56,513 bases of DNA from Ilumatobacteraceae bacterium. GTDB lineage: Bacteria; Actinomycetota; Acidimicrobiia; Acidimicrobiales; Ilumatobacteraceae. The position numbers and the translations under genes are program-made. Shown here in pieces: positions 42,090 to 51,830 of the stretch (its first letter is position 1; every line of letters starts with the position of its first letter). The stretch is from the NCBI GenBank assembly GCA_017853385.1, contig JAFMJR010000005.1, positions 1 to 56,513 of the forward strand, written 5' to 3'. The notes beneath the pieces are model-generated. The model searched no databases. It saw only the letters and a list, made by a program, of their open reading frames with translations, and was not told the origin of the DNA.

Positions 42090-44372
42090 TTATTCGCCAG
42101 CAACTGGTGCACTTAACGGAGCTGAGCCAGCAGCGCGAAGTCGCTCTCCGTTTTCAATTGCGTCGAGCAAGTGAATGGAAATATCTGCAACTTTGACTTC
42201 GTGCTCTTCTTTGCCAGCACCCTTAACACCGTCGTCCAACATGATGTAGCAGAACGGACAAGCAGTAGCCACACGTGATGCTCCTGTAGAGATCGCCTCT
42301 GCTGCTCGTTCGTCGTTCACCTTGGTGCCGATGGTTTCTTCCATCCACATACGTGCACCACCAGCACCACAGCACATTCCCTTTGTGCCGTTGCGTGGCA
42401 TTTCTACAACATCGACGCCCTTGATTGACCCCACAACATTTCGTGGTGCCATGTAGACGTCGTTGTGACGACCGAGGTAGCACGAGTCGTGATACGTAAT
42501 GCGCTCTTCGAGAGTTGCATTGCTGATATCGAGTTTGCCTGAATCAATGAGGTGTTCAAGTAACTGCGAGTGGTGAATTACTTCGTACGTTCCACCAAGC
42601 TGCGGGTACTCGTTTGCAAGTGTGTTGAAACAGTGTGGGCATTGCGTAATGATTTTGCGCACTCCCATGCCGTTCAACATTTCAATGTTTGGCATTGCCA
42701 ACATTTGGAACAAGTATTCGTTTCCACTGCGACGAGCACTGTCTCCGGTGCACATTTCACTTGGACCAAGAATTGCCACGTCAATGCCCGCACGCTTGAG
42801 CAACTTGGCCATTGACTGAGTGACTTTTTTATTCTTGTCATCGAAACTTCCTGCACAACCAACCCAGTACAAGTACTCATGGTTGAAAGCTGCACCTGGG
42901 TCGAGCACGGTGACATCGAGATCTTTTGCCCACTCGCCACGATCACTTTGGCTCATACCCCATGGGTTGCCTTGGTTTTCCATTGCACGGTACGCATTTC
43001 CAAGTTCGGCTGGGAAATCGCTTTCCATCAATGACAGGTAACGACGCATATCAAGAATCTTGTCCAGAATTTCGATGTTTACTGGGCAGATTTCATCGCA
43101 TGCTTTGCATGAGGTGCACGACCAGATTTCCTCTGTGGTAATTCGCTCAAATAGCGAATTTGCACTGATAGTGATTTCACTGTCCACGGTGAGAGGAGGT
43201 GTAACTTTTCCGCCGCGAGCGTGTGCAGCGGTTGCGGCCATTACTTCGCCACTCTTCAACACAATTTCGCGTGGATCAAGTGGCTTGCCTGTTGCATGCG
43301 CTGGGCACACGCTGGTGCAGCGACCACACATCGTGCAGGCATCTAGGTCAAGCAGTTGCTTCCACGTGAAATCCTCAACAACATGAGCACCAAAGGTTTC
43401 CAATGAAGTTTCGGTCAGGTTTGGCATTGCTTTCATTGCGCCCTTTGGACGTTCGCGATCCTTCAGGTACATGTTCAATGGCGATGTAAACATGTGGCGC
43501 AACATGGTGATTGGCAGGATGATCAAAAAGCCAATAAATGCAAGAACGTGTGCAACCCACCACACTTGATGCAATGTGCTGAGCGTGGATTCAGACCAAC
43601 CGTTCACGAGTTGCGCGAGTGGGTAACCAAGCACACTCCACTTTTCGTGATCCATGTTGATACCAGCAGCCTGCGATTCTGCAATGCGGAACATTTCGGA
43701 ACCAAAACCAGAAATACCAATTGCGAGCAAAACACCAAGACCAATTGCATGTTCTGGTTTTGACTTGATTCGAATGCGGTATGGGCGTTGTACGTAGCGA
43801 CGAATAATGGCCCAAATGACTCCACCAGTGAACACGATTCCGGCAATGTCACCAACAGCGGCGTATGCGCGGTACACATCACCATGCAAGAACTTCAATG
43901 CTGGCGGCATTTGGTGATCAACTTCTAAAACCGTGGTGACGCCAAGCAATACTAAAAATCCGAAGTAGATCATGGAGTGCATGAGTCCAGCGGCGCTATC
44001 GCGAAGCAACGTGCGCATGTAAACACCTGCGCGATAGTCGGCTAGACGCTGCTTAATGTTCTTCTTCGTCGTTTTGCGACGATCTGGCGCGCCGCGTTCC
44101 CAGTTGCGAATACGGTCAGCGAACTGCAGCGAACCCCACACCAGCAATGCAGGAATGATGGTGTAGAACGCAATTTGTAAGTAGCCAGGAATTCCTTCAA
44201 ACACCTCACGATGAATTGGCGATTCGTTGTGCCAATGAACGATGTGGGGAAGGATTCCCGAAACCACCGTAAAGGCCGCAATGCCAACGCCGAGCGCGAT
44301 GGAAAGTTGGTAAGGCTTGAGACCTTTTCGCTTTGGTGCGGCAGTCTCTGAAGTTGCGTTTGTCGTATTCAT
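42090..44372 (-). CDS. Membrane Fe-S oxidoreductase, EtfD/HdrD-like
   Basis: A 760-residue protein. Its first 330 residues have about six membrane helices of the NarI-like type with conserved histidines. Two [4Fe-4S] motifs follow, CTMCGRCTSVCP (about residue 345) and CTSCKACDEICP (about 420). Two CCG-type cysteine domains follow, the second with GMCCGAGGARMWMEE (about 670). This matches the actinobacterial Rv0338c/EtfD group, which is proposed to pass electrons from electron-transfer flavoprotein of beta-oxidation to menaquinone. No etfA or etfB is nearby. The start is ATG 44370-44372. Confidence 0.88.
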   Translation of the reverse strand: MNTTNATSETAAPKRKGLKPYQLSIALGVGIAAFTVVSGILPHIVHWHNESPIHREVFEGIPGYLQIAFYTIIPALLVWGSLQFADRIRNWERGAPDRRKTTKKNIKQRLADYRAGVYMRTLLRDSAAGLMHSMIYFGFLVLLGVTTVLEVDHQMPPALKFLHGDVYRAYAAVGDIAGIVFTGGVIWAIIRRYVQRPYRIRIKSKPEHAIGLGVLLAIGISGFGSEMFRIAESQAAGINMDHEKWSVLGYPLAQLVNGWSESTLSTLHQVWWVAHVLAFIGFLIILPITMLRHMFTSPLNMYLKDRERPKGAMKAMPNLTETSLETFGAHVVEDFTWKQLLDLDACTMCGRCTSVCPAHATGKPLDPREIVLKSGEVMAATAAHARGGKVTPPLTVDSEITISANSLFERITTEEIWSCTSCKACDEICPVNIEILDKILDMRRYLSLMESDFPAELGNAYRAMENQGNPWGMSQSDRGEWAKDLDVTVLDPGAAFNHEYLYWVGCAGSFDDKNKKVTQSMAKLLKRAGIDVAILGPSEMCTGDSARRSGNEYLFQMLAMPNIEMLNGMGVRKIITQCPHCFNTLANEYPQLGGTYEVIHHSQLLEHLIDSGKLDISNATLEERITYHDSCYLGRHNDVYMAPRNVVGSIKGVDVVEMPRNGTKGMCCGAGGARMWMEETIGTKVNDERAAEAISTGASRVATACPFCYIMLDDGVKGAGKEEHEVKVADISIHLLDAIENGERLRAAGSAPLSAPVAGE

Positions 44373-44381
44373 GCGGAACTT

Positions 44382-44387
44382 ACGCTA
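44382..44387 (-). promoter_or_regulatory. -10 hexamer TAGCGT for the EtfD-like gene
   Basis: TAGCGT on the minus strand lies 9 bases before the ATG. A TTGCCT at a 16-bp spacing upstream could act as the -35. Confidence 0.4.
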
Positions 44388-44416
44388 CTCCGCAATGGGG
44401 ATCAGGCAAAGACTGT

Positions 44417-45181
44417 TCAGGCCTTGCCAGAAGCCTGTTGCGCTACTGCTTTGGCGGCTGCAGCGATGGCTTCTTGGTCACCCATATATTCGACTGACTG
44501 CACTGCCATCGAATCAGTCAATTGATACCTACGAGGCACACCAGTTGGAATATTGAATTCAACGATGTCGTCGCGCGAGATGTTTTCGAGATGCATGACT
44601 AAAGCTCGTAGCGAATTGCCATGTGCAGTAACCAAGACGTTCTTCCCTGATTGCAGCTGTGGGGTGATCACGTCGTTCCAGTACGGCAAAACGCGGACTA
44701 AAACGTCGGCAAGACATTCGGTTGCGGGAAGCAGCGATGCATCAAGGCCTTCAGCAATTAACTGCTGATACTGGGGATCATTTGCCGGGTGCTCGGGACT
44801 GGTGAGCTCGACTGGTGGTGGCGGGACATCAAAGCTGCGCCGCCACACCATGGTTTGGGCTTCGCCGTGGCGAAGTGTGGTTTCTTTTTTATCTAAACCT
44901 TGCAATGCTCCATAGTGGCGTTCGTTGAGTCGCCACGAACGCTCAATTGGAATCGAGAGCCCCATCGCAGACAGTGCCAACCGATTCGTTTCGATGGCTC
45001 GGCGGAGCAAACTCGTGTGGGCAATGTCAAAGTTAAGCCCAGCATCTTTCATGGTGACGCCTGCGGCGGTCGCTTCGCGAACACCTTGCTCGGTGAGATC
45101 GACGTCGTGCCAGCCAGTGAACAAATTGAGTTCATTCCAGGTGCTTTGACCATGGCGAAGCAAAACGAGCGTTCCAGTCAT
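44417..45181 (-). CDS. gpmA: 2,3-bisphosphoglycerate-dependent phosphoglycerate mutase
   Basis: A 254-residue histidine phosphatase-type enzyme of glycolysis that interconverts 3- and 2-phosphoglycerate. It shows [29 protein letters not shown] at the N-terminus with the phospho-accepting His10, [14 protein letters not shown], and [19 protein letters not shown] with the second His. It diverges from dnaK. Confidence 0.96.
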   Translation of the reverse strand: MTGTLVLLRHGQSTWNELNLFTGWHDVDLTEQGVREATAAGVTMKDAGLNFDIAHTSLLRRAIETNRLALSAMGLSIPIERSWRLNERHYGALQGLDKKETTLRHGEAQTMVWRRSFDVPPPPVELTSPEHPANDPQYQQLIAEGLDASLLPATECLADVLVRVLPYWNDVITPQLQSGKNVLVTAHGNSLRALVMHLENISRDDIVEFNIPTGVPRRYQLTDSMAVQSVEYMGDQEAIAAAAKAVAQQASGKA

Positions 45182-45188
45182 GGGGTAG

Positions 45189-45194
45189 ATGGTA
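45189..45194 (-). promoter_or_regulatory. -10 hexamer TACCAT for gpmA
   Basis: TACCAT on the minus strand lies 7 bases before the gpmA ATG (45179-45181), a leaderless-type arrangement. Confidence 0.4.
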
Positions 45195-45247
45195 GGCGCA
45201 CCCGGTCAAGGGGTTGAATTTCGGGTGCACGGACAGGTGTGACAAAT

Positions 45248-45268
45248 GTTGAGTGGTTATGACTCAAG
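45248..45268. promoter_or_regulatory. HAIR operator (HspR-binding inverted repeat)
   Basis: GTTGAGT-N7-ACTCAAG differs from the HAIR consensus CTTGAGT-N7-ACTCAAG by one base. It lies 17 bp before the dnaK -35. HspR, encoded in the same operon, should bind here and repress it until heat shock. Confidence 0.85.
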
Positions 45269-45284
45269 TTTTCTGCTGAACAAG

Positions 45285-45313
45285 TTGGCAAGTTCGTTTG
45301 TGCACCGTAACAT
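45285..45313 (+). promoter_or_regulatory. dnaK operon promoter
   Basis: A -35 TTGGCA (45285-45290), a 17-bp spacer and a -10 TAACAT (45308-45313) give a likely start near 45320. An AAGGAG site (45345-45350) lies 8 bases before the dnaK ATG. Confidence 0.65.
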
Positions 45314-45358
45314 TTCAGGCATCCCCCTCAGAAGTCGATGAAATAAGGAGTTTTCACC

Positions 45359-47191
45359 ATGGCAAAAGCAGTTGGAATTGACCTCGGAACCACAAACTCG
45401 GTGGTTGCCGTACTTGAAGCAGGCGAACCAGTAGTTATCCCCAACTCAGAAGGCTCACGGACCACACCTTCGGTCGTGGCATTTTCTAAGGCCGGCGAAG
45501 TGCTGGTGGGGGAAGTGGCAAAGCGCCAAGCGATCACTAACCCAGACCGCACCTTCCGCAGCGTAAAGCGCCACATGGGCGAAAACTGGAAGAGCGACGA
45601 TATCGACGGCAAAAAGTACACACCGCAAGAAATCAGCGCGCGCACACTCATGAAGTTGAAGCGCGACGCAGAGGCATATTTGGGCGACACCGTGACCCAA
45701 GCGGTAATTACCGTGCCTGCATACTTCGATGATGCGCAACGTACTGCAACAAAAGAGGCCGGTCAGATCGCAGGTCTTGAAGTGCTGCGCATTATTAACG
45801 AGCCGACCGCTGCAGCCCTTGCATACGGACTAGATAAGGGAAGCGCAGACGAAACAGTTTTGGTGTTCGACCTTGGTGGCGGAACATTTGACGTCAGTGT
45901 TCTTGAAATCGGTGATGGAGTATTTGAAGTAAAGAGCACGCATGGTGACACGCATCTTGGTGGAGATGACTGGGACCAACGAATTATCGATTGGATGGTG
46001 CAGCAATTCAAAGCAGCACACGGTGTTGACCTTGCAGCAGATCGCATGGCAACGCAGCGTCTAAAGGAAGCTGCAGAAAAAGCAAAGATTGAATTGTCAC
46101 AAACTCAGCAAACACAAATCAATCTTCCATTTATTACTGCAACAGCAGCAGGCCCATTGCACATGGATGAAACCTTGACTCGCGCAAAGTTTCAGGAAAT
46201 GACTGCTGACTTGATTGAACGTTGCCGCAAACCATTCGAACAAGCAATTACTGATGCAGGTTTGTCCAAGGGACAAATCAATCACGTGATCATGGTGGGC
46301 GGTTCAACTCGTATGCCAGCTGTGCAAGACCTTGTGCAATCAATGACCGGCAAAGAACCAAACCGCACCGTTAACCCAGACGAAGTGGTAGCAGTTGGTG
46401 CAGCGGTGCAAGCAGGCGTGCTTCGTGGAGATGTAAAGGACGTGCTGTTGCTTGACGTCACTCCGTTGTCGCTCGGAATTGAAACAAAAGGTGGCGTGAT
46501 GACGAAGTTGATCGAGCGCAACACCACTATTCCTACGCGTCGTACCGAAGTGTTTACCACTGCAGATGACATGCAGCCTTCGGTTGAAATTCACGTGTTG
46601 CAGGGTGAGCGCGAAATGGCGAGTTACAACAAGACATTGGGCAAGTTCCAACTTGTTGATTTGCCACCAGCACCACGCGGTGTTCCACAAATTGAAGTGA
46701 CGTTTGATATCGACGCCAACGGCATTGTGCATGTGTCTGCGAAAGATCGTGCAACAAATAAAGAGCAGTCAATGACCATTACCGGGCAGTCTTCATTGAA
46801 CAAAGACGACATTGACAAGATGGTCAAAGACGCTGAAGCTCATGCTGAAGAAGACCGTCAGCGCCGCGAAGAAGCCGAGATCCGTAACAACGCAGATTCA
46901 CTGGTGTACCAAACCGAAAAAGTGTTGCGCGAACAGGGCGAAAAAGTTTCTGATGAAGAACGCACCGCAGTTGAAGGACCATTGAGTGATCTGAAGACCG
47001 CTCTTAATGGTTCAGATAACGAGGCAATCAAGTCGGCAACTGAAAAACTCATGACCGCAAGCCAGGCTTTTAGTCAGAAGTTGTACGAAGCTGCTGCACG
47101 CGACACAAACGCTGCAGGCACTTCGGCAAGTGGTCAGACACCAGGTAGCGATGACGACATTGTCGATGCCGAAATCGTCGACGAGAAATAA
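45359..47191 (+). CDS. dnaK: Chaperone DnaK (Hsp70)
   Basis: A 610-residue Hsp70. The ATPase domain has [73 protein letters not shown]-type phosphate loops and [13 protein letters not shown]. The substrate domain has [13 protein letters not shown] and [15 protein letters not shown] helical lid follows, ending with [12 protein letters not shown]. It refolds proteins with DnaJ and GrpE, both encoded next. Confidence 0.98.
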   Translation: MAKAVGIDLGTTNSVVAVLEAGEPVVIPNSEGSRTTPSVVAFSKAGEVLVGEVAKRQAITNPDRTFRSVKRHMGENWKSDDIDGKKYTPQEISARTLMKLKRDAEAYLGDTVTQAVITVPAYFDDAQRTATKEAGQIAGLEVLRIINEPTAAALAYGLDKGSADETVLVFDLGGGTFDVSVLEIGDGVFEVKSTHGDTHLGGDDWDQRIIDWMVQQFKAAHGVDLAADRMATQRLKEAAEKAKIELSQTQQTQINLPFITATAAGPLHMDETLTRAKFQEMTADLIERCRKPFEQAITDAGLSKGQINHVIMVGGSTRMPAVQDLVQSMTGKEPNRTVNPDEVVAVGAAVQAGVLRGDVKDVLLLDVTPLSLGIETKGGVMTKLIERNTTIPTRRTEVFTTADDMQPSVEIHVLQGEREMASYNKTLGKFQLVDLPPAPRGVPQIEVTFDIDANGIVHVSAKDRATNKEQSMTITGQSSLNKDDIDKMVKDAEAHAEEDRQRREEAEIRNNADSLVYQTEKVLREQGEKVSDEERTAVEGPLSDLKTALNGSDNEAIKSATEKLMTASQAFSQKLYEAAARDTNAAGTSASGQTPGSDDDIVDAEIVDEK

Positions 47192-47209
47192 GTCGGCGGT
47201 TGTATCAAC

Positions 47210-47737
47210 ATGTCTGAGTCAACAAATGAACCAGGTGTGGAGTCTGCGCAAACAGTCTCCACACCAGACAATCCAGCACCACTAGACAGCAATGTTGCAG
47301 ATGCAACTTCAAGCAATGAGGTCACGCTTGATGACGTGATGAAAGAACGCGATGAATTCAAAGACATCGCGCTTCGAGTTCAAGCCGACTTTGAGAACTA
47401 TCGAAAGCGTGCTGCAACCCAGATGAACGACGAACTCGACCGGGCGGTCGGAAAACTCGTCGAACAACTTCTTCCTGTACTTGATGCATGTGAAGCAGCT
47501 GTTGCTCATGGCGTTGAAGGGGTTGAACAAGTGTGGTCATCGCTTATTGGTGCTTTGCAAAAACAAGGCCTTGAAGCTCTTGATCTCGCCGGAAAACCCT
47601 TTGATCCATCATTGGCAGACGCAGTAATGCACGAAGAAGGCGATGGCTCGGAGTCTGTTGTGCTTGAAGTACTGCGTACTGGATATCTCTGGAAAGGCCG
47701 CGTGCTTCGCGCAGCAATGGTCAAGGTCAAGGGATAA
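47210..47737 (+). CDS. grpE: Nucleotide exchange factor GrpE
   Basis: A 175-residue dimeric exchange factor for DnaK. A disordered acidic N-terminus (about 40 residues) precedes the coiled coil (VMKERDEFKDIALRVQADFENYRKRAA-type segment). The beta domain has GKPFDPSLADAVMHEEGDGSESVVLEVLRTGYLWKGRVLRAAMVKV. It lies 18 bp after dnaK and 2 bp before dnaJ. Confidence 0.95.
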   Translation: MSESTNEPGVESAQTVSTPDNPAPLDSNVADATSSNEVTLDDVMKERDEFKDIALRVQADFENYRKRAATQMNDELDRAVGKLVEQLLPVLDACEAAVAHGVEGVEQVWSSLIGALQKQGLEALDLAGKPFDPSLADAVMHEEGDGSESVVLEVLRTGYLWKGRVLRAAMVKVKG

Positions 47738-47739
47738 TC

Positions 47740-48864
47740 ATGCAACGCGAGTGGTTTGAAAAGGACTACTACGCGGTGCTTGGTGTTGCACAAAGTGCAA
47801 CGGCAAAAGACATTACAAAGGCATATCGAAAACTCGCGCGCCAATTTCACCCAGACGCAAACCCAAACAATGCTGCGGCTGAAGAGAAATTTAAAGAAGT
47901 GTCTGCTGCATACGACGTGCTGGGAGACGAATCAAAACGTAAGGAATACGACGAAGTACGTCGACAGGGTCCAGCATCGTTTGGTGGTGGCGCCGGTGGA
48001 TTTCGATTTGATCAAAGCGATTTCGGCGGCGACGGCCTTGGAGATTTATTCGGACAAATGTTTGGCGGCGGTCGTCGCCGTAATCCGGCCGGTCCGCAAC
48101 GCGGTGGCGACATTGAAGCAACATTGTCACTTGGCTTTGTAGAAGCGGTTGAGGGAATAACTACCTCGTTGCACCTCACCGCAGAATCACAGTGTTCGGG
48201 ATGCCAAGGATCTGGTGCACGACCAGGAACTTCGCCTAAGCCATGTGTGCAGTGCCGCGGTCGAGGAGTGGTTGATGACAACCAAGGCGTGTTTGCATTT
48301 TCAAGTCCCTGCCCACGATGCAATGGCCGAGGCAACATCATTGAAACTCCATGTGTTGGCTGTCGCGGCACTGGAATAGAAACGCGCCCGCGAGAAGTCA
48401 ATGTGCGAATTCCGGCAGGAGTAGATGATGGACAACGAATTCGCTTGAAAGGACGAGGGGCGCCTGGTCGAAACGGTGGACCCGCTGGTGACTTGTTCGT
48501 CATGTGTCATGTTGCTCCACATCAAGTGTTTGGTCGTGACGGCAACAATCTGACCGTTCGTCTTCCAATTACTTTTAGCGAAGCGACACTTGGTGCAGAT
48601 ATTGAAGTACCAACTCTTGATGGTTCGACAGTGACTCTGCGACTGAAGCCAGGAACACAAAGTGGGTCGCGACATCGAGTGAAAAATAAAGGTATCGACT
48701 CGGCCAAAAAGCAGGGCGATCTCATTGTCACGGTTGACGTAGTGATTCCAACAGATCTAAACGAGGCAGAACTACAAGCTGTTGAAGCGTTGCGCAATGC
48801 TTCGTCAACTTCTCCACGTGAACGAATTATTCAACTTGTTACCTCAGCGAAACGGAGCTCGTAA
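47740..48864 (+). CDS. dnaJ: Chaperone DnaJ (Hsp40)
   Basis: A 374-residue type I Hsp40. The J domain has the HPD motif (FHPDANPNNAAAEEKF), then a Gly/Phe-rich region. The zinc domain has four CxxCxGxG-type repeats (CSGCQGSG, CVQCRGRG, CPRCNGRG, CVGCRGTG). The C-terminal substrate domains have GVDDGQRIRLKGRGAPG and GDLFV. It stimulates DnaK. Its stop shares the A of TAATG with the hspR start. Confidence 0.97.
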   Translation: MQREWFEKDYYAVLGVAQSATAKDITKAYRKLARQFHPDANPNNAAAEEKFKEVSAAYDVLGDESKRKEYDEVRRQGPASFGGGAGGFRFDQSDFGGDGLGDLFGQMFGGGRRRNPAGPQRGGDIEATLSLGFVEAVEGITTSLHLTAESQCSGCQGSGARPGTSPKPCVQCRGRGVVDDNQGVFAFSSPCPRCNGRGNIIETPCVGCRGTGIETRPREVNVRIPAGVDDGQRIRLKGRGAPGRNGGPAGDLFVMCHVAPHQVFGRDGNNLTVRLPITFSEATLGADIEVPTLDGSTVTLRLKPGTQSGSRHRVKNKGIDSAKKQGDLIVTVDVVIPTDLNEAELQAVEALRNASSTSPRERIIQLVTSAKRSS

Positions 48865-49250
48865 TGGAACGCGAAACCCATGCCGTCTACGTCATTTCAG
48901 TTGCGGCAGAAATAGCTGGTGTTCACCCACAAACACTGCGAATTTATGAGCGGCGTGGACTATTGCAACCAGCACGCACAAGCGGTGGTAATCGACGATA
49001 TAGCAACGCAGACATTCGTCGACTGCAACGTATTGCCGAACTAGCAAATGCAGGAATGAACCTTGAAGGTATTCGCCAAGTACTCGAGCTCGAATCTGAA
49101 ATAGTTCGTTTGCAGCGCGAAGTTGAACAACTGCGCACAGAGCTTTCATCTGCTGCCCGCCACCGACGCGAAAGCAACGAGCTAGTTCCTCTGCAACAAG
49201 CCATCACTCTGTTTGGCAGAACCCCTTCAATATTTAGAGACAAGAGGTAG
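48864..49250 (+). CDS. hspR: Heat-shock repressor HspR
   Basis: A 128-residue MerR-family repressor. The helix-turn-helix and wing read [39 protein letters not shown], then a coiled coil ([22 protein letters not shown]) for dimerisation. HspR uses DnaK as a corepressor and binds HAIR repeats; one is present at 45248-45268. Placing hspR between dnaJ and clpB matches other actinobacteria. Confidence 0.94.
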   Translation: MERETHAVYVISVAAEIAGVHPQTLRIYERRGLLQPARTSGGNRRYSNADIRRLQRIAELANAGMNLEGIRQVLELESEIVRLQREVEQLRTELSSAARHRRESNELVPLQQAITLFGRTPSIFRDKR

Positions 49251-49255
49251 TTGTC

Positions 49256-51754
49256 ATGGTTGATCCAAAAAAGTGGACGACAAAAACCAACGAGGCAATT
49301 GCGACTGCAATGCAAATTGCATCGTCAAATTCAAATCCAGAATTAACACCAGACCATGTGATGGTCGCATTAACAAGCCAAACCGACACTGTTGTGCCGG
49401 CACTATTAGCAAAGCTCGGTATCGCGGCATCAATGTTGCACGATCGCGCACAAGCCACGGTAAACGCGATGCCACGTGCACAGGGCGGAAGCGAGCCACG
49501 AATGAACCGCGAACTTGCTCAAGTTTTTGCGGCAGCAGAGCAAGTACAAAAAGATTTACACGATGACTATTTGTCTGTAGAACATTTGGTGCTTGCATTG
49601 CATTCTCGTGTTGGTGTTGGCAGCGAAGAAATGTTGCAAGCACTGCGCGATGTACGTGGTTCGCATCGCGTTACCTCCCAAAATCCAGAAGACCAGTTTC
49701 AATCTCTTGAAAAGTACGGAGTTGATCTCACACAGCGTGCCCACGATGGGAAAATCGATCCCGTAATTGGTCGCGATGAGGAAATCCGTCGAGTTATTCA
49801 GGTGCTTTCGCGAAGGACAAAAAATAACCCAGTGTTAATTGGCGAACCAGGTGTAGGTAAGACTGCAATTGTTGAAGGCTTAGCGCGGCGAATTGCAAGC
49901 GGCGATGTGCCGGAAGGTTTAAAGAACAAACGATTGGTTTCCTTAGACATTGGTTCAATGTTGGCTGGCGCAAAATATCGCGGCGAATTTGAAGAACGCT
50001 TGAAGGCCGTGTTGAAAGAAATCACTGATGCGCAGGGCGAAATCATTACGTTCGTTGATGAAATTCACACGCTTGTCGGCGCTGGTGGCGCAGAAGGCGC
50101 ACTAGATGCTGGAAACATGATTAAGCCAATGCTTGCACGTGGTGAACTGCGCATGATTGGTGCAACCACGCTTGATGAGTATCGAAAGTATGTAGAGAAA
50201 GACGCGGCACTCGAGCGCCGATTTCAACAAGTTTTTGTAGGCGAGCCAACGGTTGAAGACACGATTGCGATCTTGCGTGGCCTGAAAGAACGATATGAAG
50301 TTCACCACGGTGTGCGCATTCAAGACAATGCAATTGTGAGTGCGGCAGTGCTGTCGAATCGATATCTCACCAATCGTTTTCTTCCAGACAAAGCAATTGA
50401 CCTCATGGATGAGGCTGCAAGCAAACTGCGCATTGAAATCGATTCACTGCCAACAGAAATAGACATCATTGATCGCCGAATTTTGCAACTGGAAATTGAA
50501 CGCGTCGCATTGGAAAAGGAATCAGACCCAGCGTCTATAGAGCGTCTGCGTGTGTTGAACGAAGAGTTACAGGAACTCCAATTGCAAACAAATGAAATGA
50601 AGGTTCATTGGGACGCAGAACGACAGGCGATTGGAGCAATTCGATCATTGAAGGAAGAACTTGAAACGTTGCGGGGTCAAGTGGATCGTGAAACTGATCT
50701 CGAGAAGGCCGCAGAAATCCGTTATGGGCGAATTCCCGAAATTGAACGACGGGTTTCTGCTGCAACACAAGAATTGAATGTTCTACAGTCATCAACGCGA
50801 ATGCTCAAAGAAGAAGTAGACGCAGAAGACATCGCCGAAGTTGTCGCCAAGTGGACTGGCGTGCCTGTAACAAAGCTGATGGAAGGCGAGATGCAAAAAC
50901 TTGTGCATCTTGAAGAACTGTTGCACCGTCGAGTAATTGGACAAGACGCTGCGGTGACTGCAACAGCCAACGCCATTCGCCGAAGCCGCGCTGGTTTGTC
51001 AGATGAAAACAGACCCATCGGATCGTTTATGTTCCTCGGTCCAACTGGTGTTGGAAAAACAGAACTTGCTCGTGCGCTTGCCGAATTTTTGTTTGATGAT
51101 GAAAAGTCAATGGTGCGTATAGATATGGCTGAATACATGGAAAAGCATTCCGTCAGTCGATTGATTGGTGCACCTCCTGGATATGTCGGTTACGAAGAAG
51201 GTGGACAACTCACCGAATCGGTTCGACGTCGTCCGTACAGCGTGGTCTTGCTTGATGAAATCGAGAAAGCTCATCCGGAAGTTTTCAATGTGCTGTTGCA
51301 ACTTCTAGACGACGGCCGTCTCACCGATGGCCAGGGCCGAACAGTTGACTTCACCAATACGGTCCTCATCATGACCAGCAACTTGAAAGGCGAGCCGATT
51401 GAGTACTTCAAACCCGAGTTTGTGAATCGAATTGATGAAATCGTGCGATTCAGGTCTCTCACCCAGGAAGACATGGGAGCAATCGTTGACATTCAGTTGG
51501 AACACCTCATTGAGCGTTTGGCGAAACGACGAATCGTGCTTGCTGTAACTCCGGCAGCGCGAGTGAAGCTGTCGACAGAAGGTTTTGACGCCGAATTTGG
51601 GGCGAGGCCATTGAAGCGATTGATTCAAAAGGCCATTGCCGACGCAGCGGCACTGATCATCCTTGAGGGCAAGGCGGGGGAAGGTGACTCAATTGTCGTT
51701 GATGTTGTTGATGGCGAATTGAGCATCACTGCAACACGTCTGGAATTGGCATAA
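49256..51754 (+). CDS. clpB: Disaggregase ClpB
   Basis: An 832-residue AAA+ unfoldase that extracts proteins from aggregates together with DnaK. It has an N-domain (1-150, with two ClpN repeats), AAA1 with Walker [14 protein letters not shown] and [15 protein letters not shown], a coiled M domain (about 400-520, [10 protein letters not shown]), and AAA2 with [34 protein letters not shown] and [11 protein letters not shown]. The segment between MTSN and PEFVNRID in AAA2 is some 10-15 residues shorter than in most ClpB. It follows hspR by 5 bp and should share HspR control. Confidence 0.96.
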   Translation: MVDPKKWTTKTNEAIATAMQIASSNSNPELTPDHVMVALTSQTDTVVPALLAKLGIAASMLHDRAQATVNAMPRAQGGSEPRMNRELAQVFAAAEQVQKDLHDDYLSVEHLVLALHSRVGVGSEEMLQALRDVRGSHRVTSQNPEDQFQSLEKYGVDLTQRAHDGKIDPVIGRDEEIRRVIQVLSRRTKNNPVLIGEPGVGKTAIVEGLARRIASGDVPEGLKNKRLVSLDIGSMLAGAKYRGEFEERLKAVLKEITDAQGEIITFVDEIHTLVGAGGAEGALDAGNMIKPMLARGELRMIGATTLDEYRKYVEKDAALERRFQQVFVGEPTVEDTIAILRGLKERYEVHHGVRIQDNAIVSAAVLSNRYLTNRFLPDKAIDLMDEAASKLRIEIDSLPTEIDIIDRRILQLEIERVALEKESDPASIERLRVLNEELQELQLQTNEMKVHWDAERQAIGAIRSLKEELETLRGQVDRETDLEKAAEIRYGRIPEIERRVSAATQELNVLQSSTRMLKEEVDAEDIAEVVAKWTGVPVTKLMEGEMQKLVHLEELLHRRVIGQDAAVTATANAIRRSRAGLSDENRPIGSFMFLGPTGVGKTELARALAEFLFDDEKSMVRIDMAEYMEKHSVSRLIGAPPGYVGYEEGGQLTESVRRRPYSVVLLDEIEKAHPEVFNVLLQLLDDGRLTDGQGRTVDFTNTVLIMTSNLKGEPIEYFKPEFVNRIDEIVRFRSLTQEDMGAIVDIQLEHLIERLAKRRIVLAVTPAARVKLSTEGFDAEFGARPLKRLIQKAIADAAALIILEGKAGEGDSIVVDVVDGELSITATRLELA

Positions 51755-51772
51755 CTACAAGCGGACAGCAGC

Positions 51773-51791
51773 ACTGCGCGTTGCGCGCAGT
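51773..51791. promoter_or_regulatory. Perfect inverted repeat at the purA promoter
   Basis: ACTGCGCG-TTG-CGCGCAGT, 8-bp arms with a 3-base centre, 18 bp after the clpB stop. Its last base is the first base of TATGAT (51791-51796), a good -10 for purA. It may terminate clpB or act as an operator for purA. Confidence 0.45.
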
Positions 51792-51796
51792 ATGAT
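51791..51796 (+). promoter_or_regulatory. -10 hexamer TATGAT for the purA operon
   Basis: TATGAT is one base from TATAAT and is 34 bases before the purA ATG, which has its own AGGAG site at 51820-51824. No clear -35 is seen, because that region is inside the inverted repeat. Confidence 0.45.
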
Positions 51797-51830
51797 CTGA
51801 TTACGTTCCCCACAACTTCAGGAGCGTTGC

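Noticed and set aside
43358-43378. parS-like CTTCCACGTGAAAT in the EtfD-like gene
   Set aside because: Only the central CCACGTGAA is shared; five mismatches to the sites at 26.8 kb and far from the origin.
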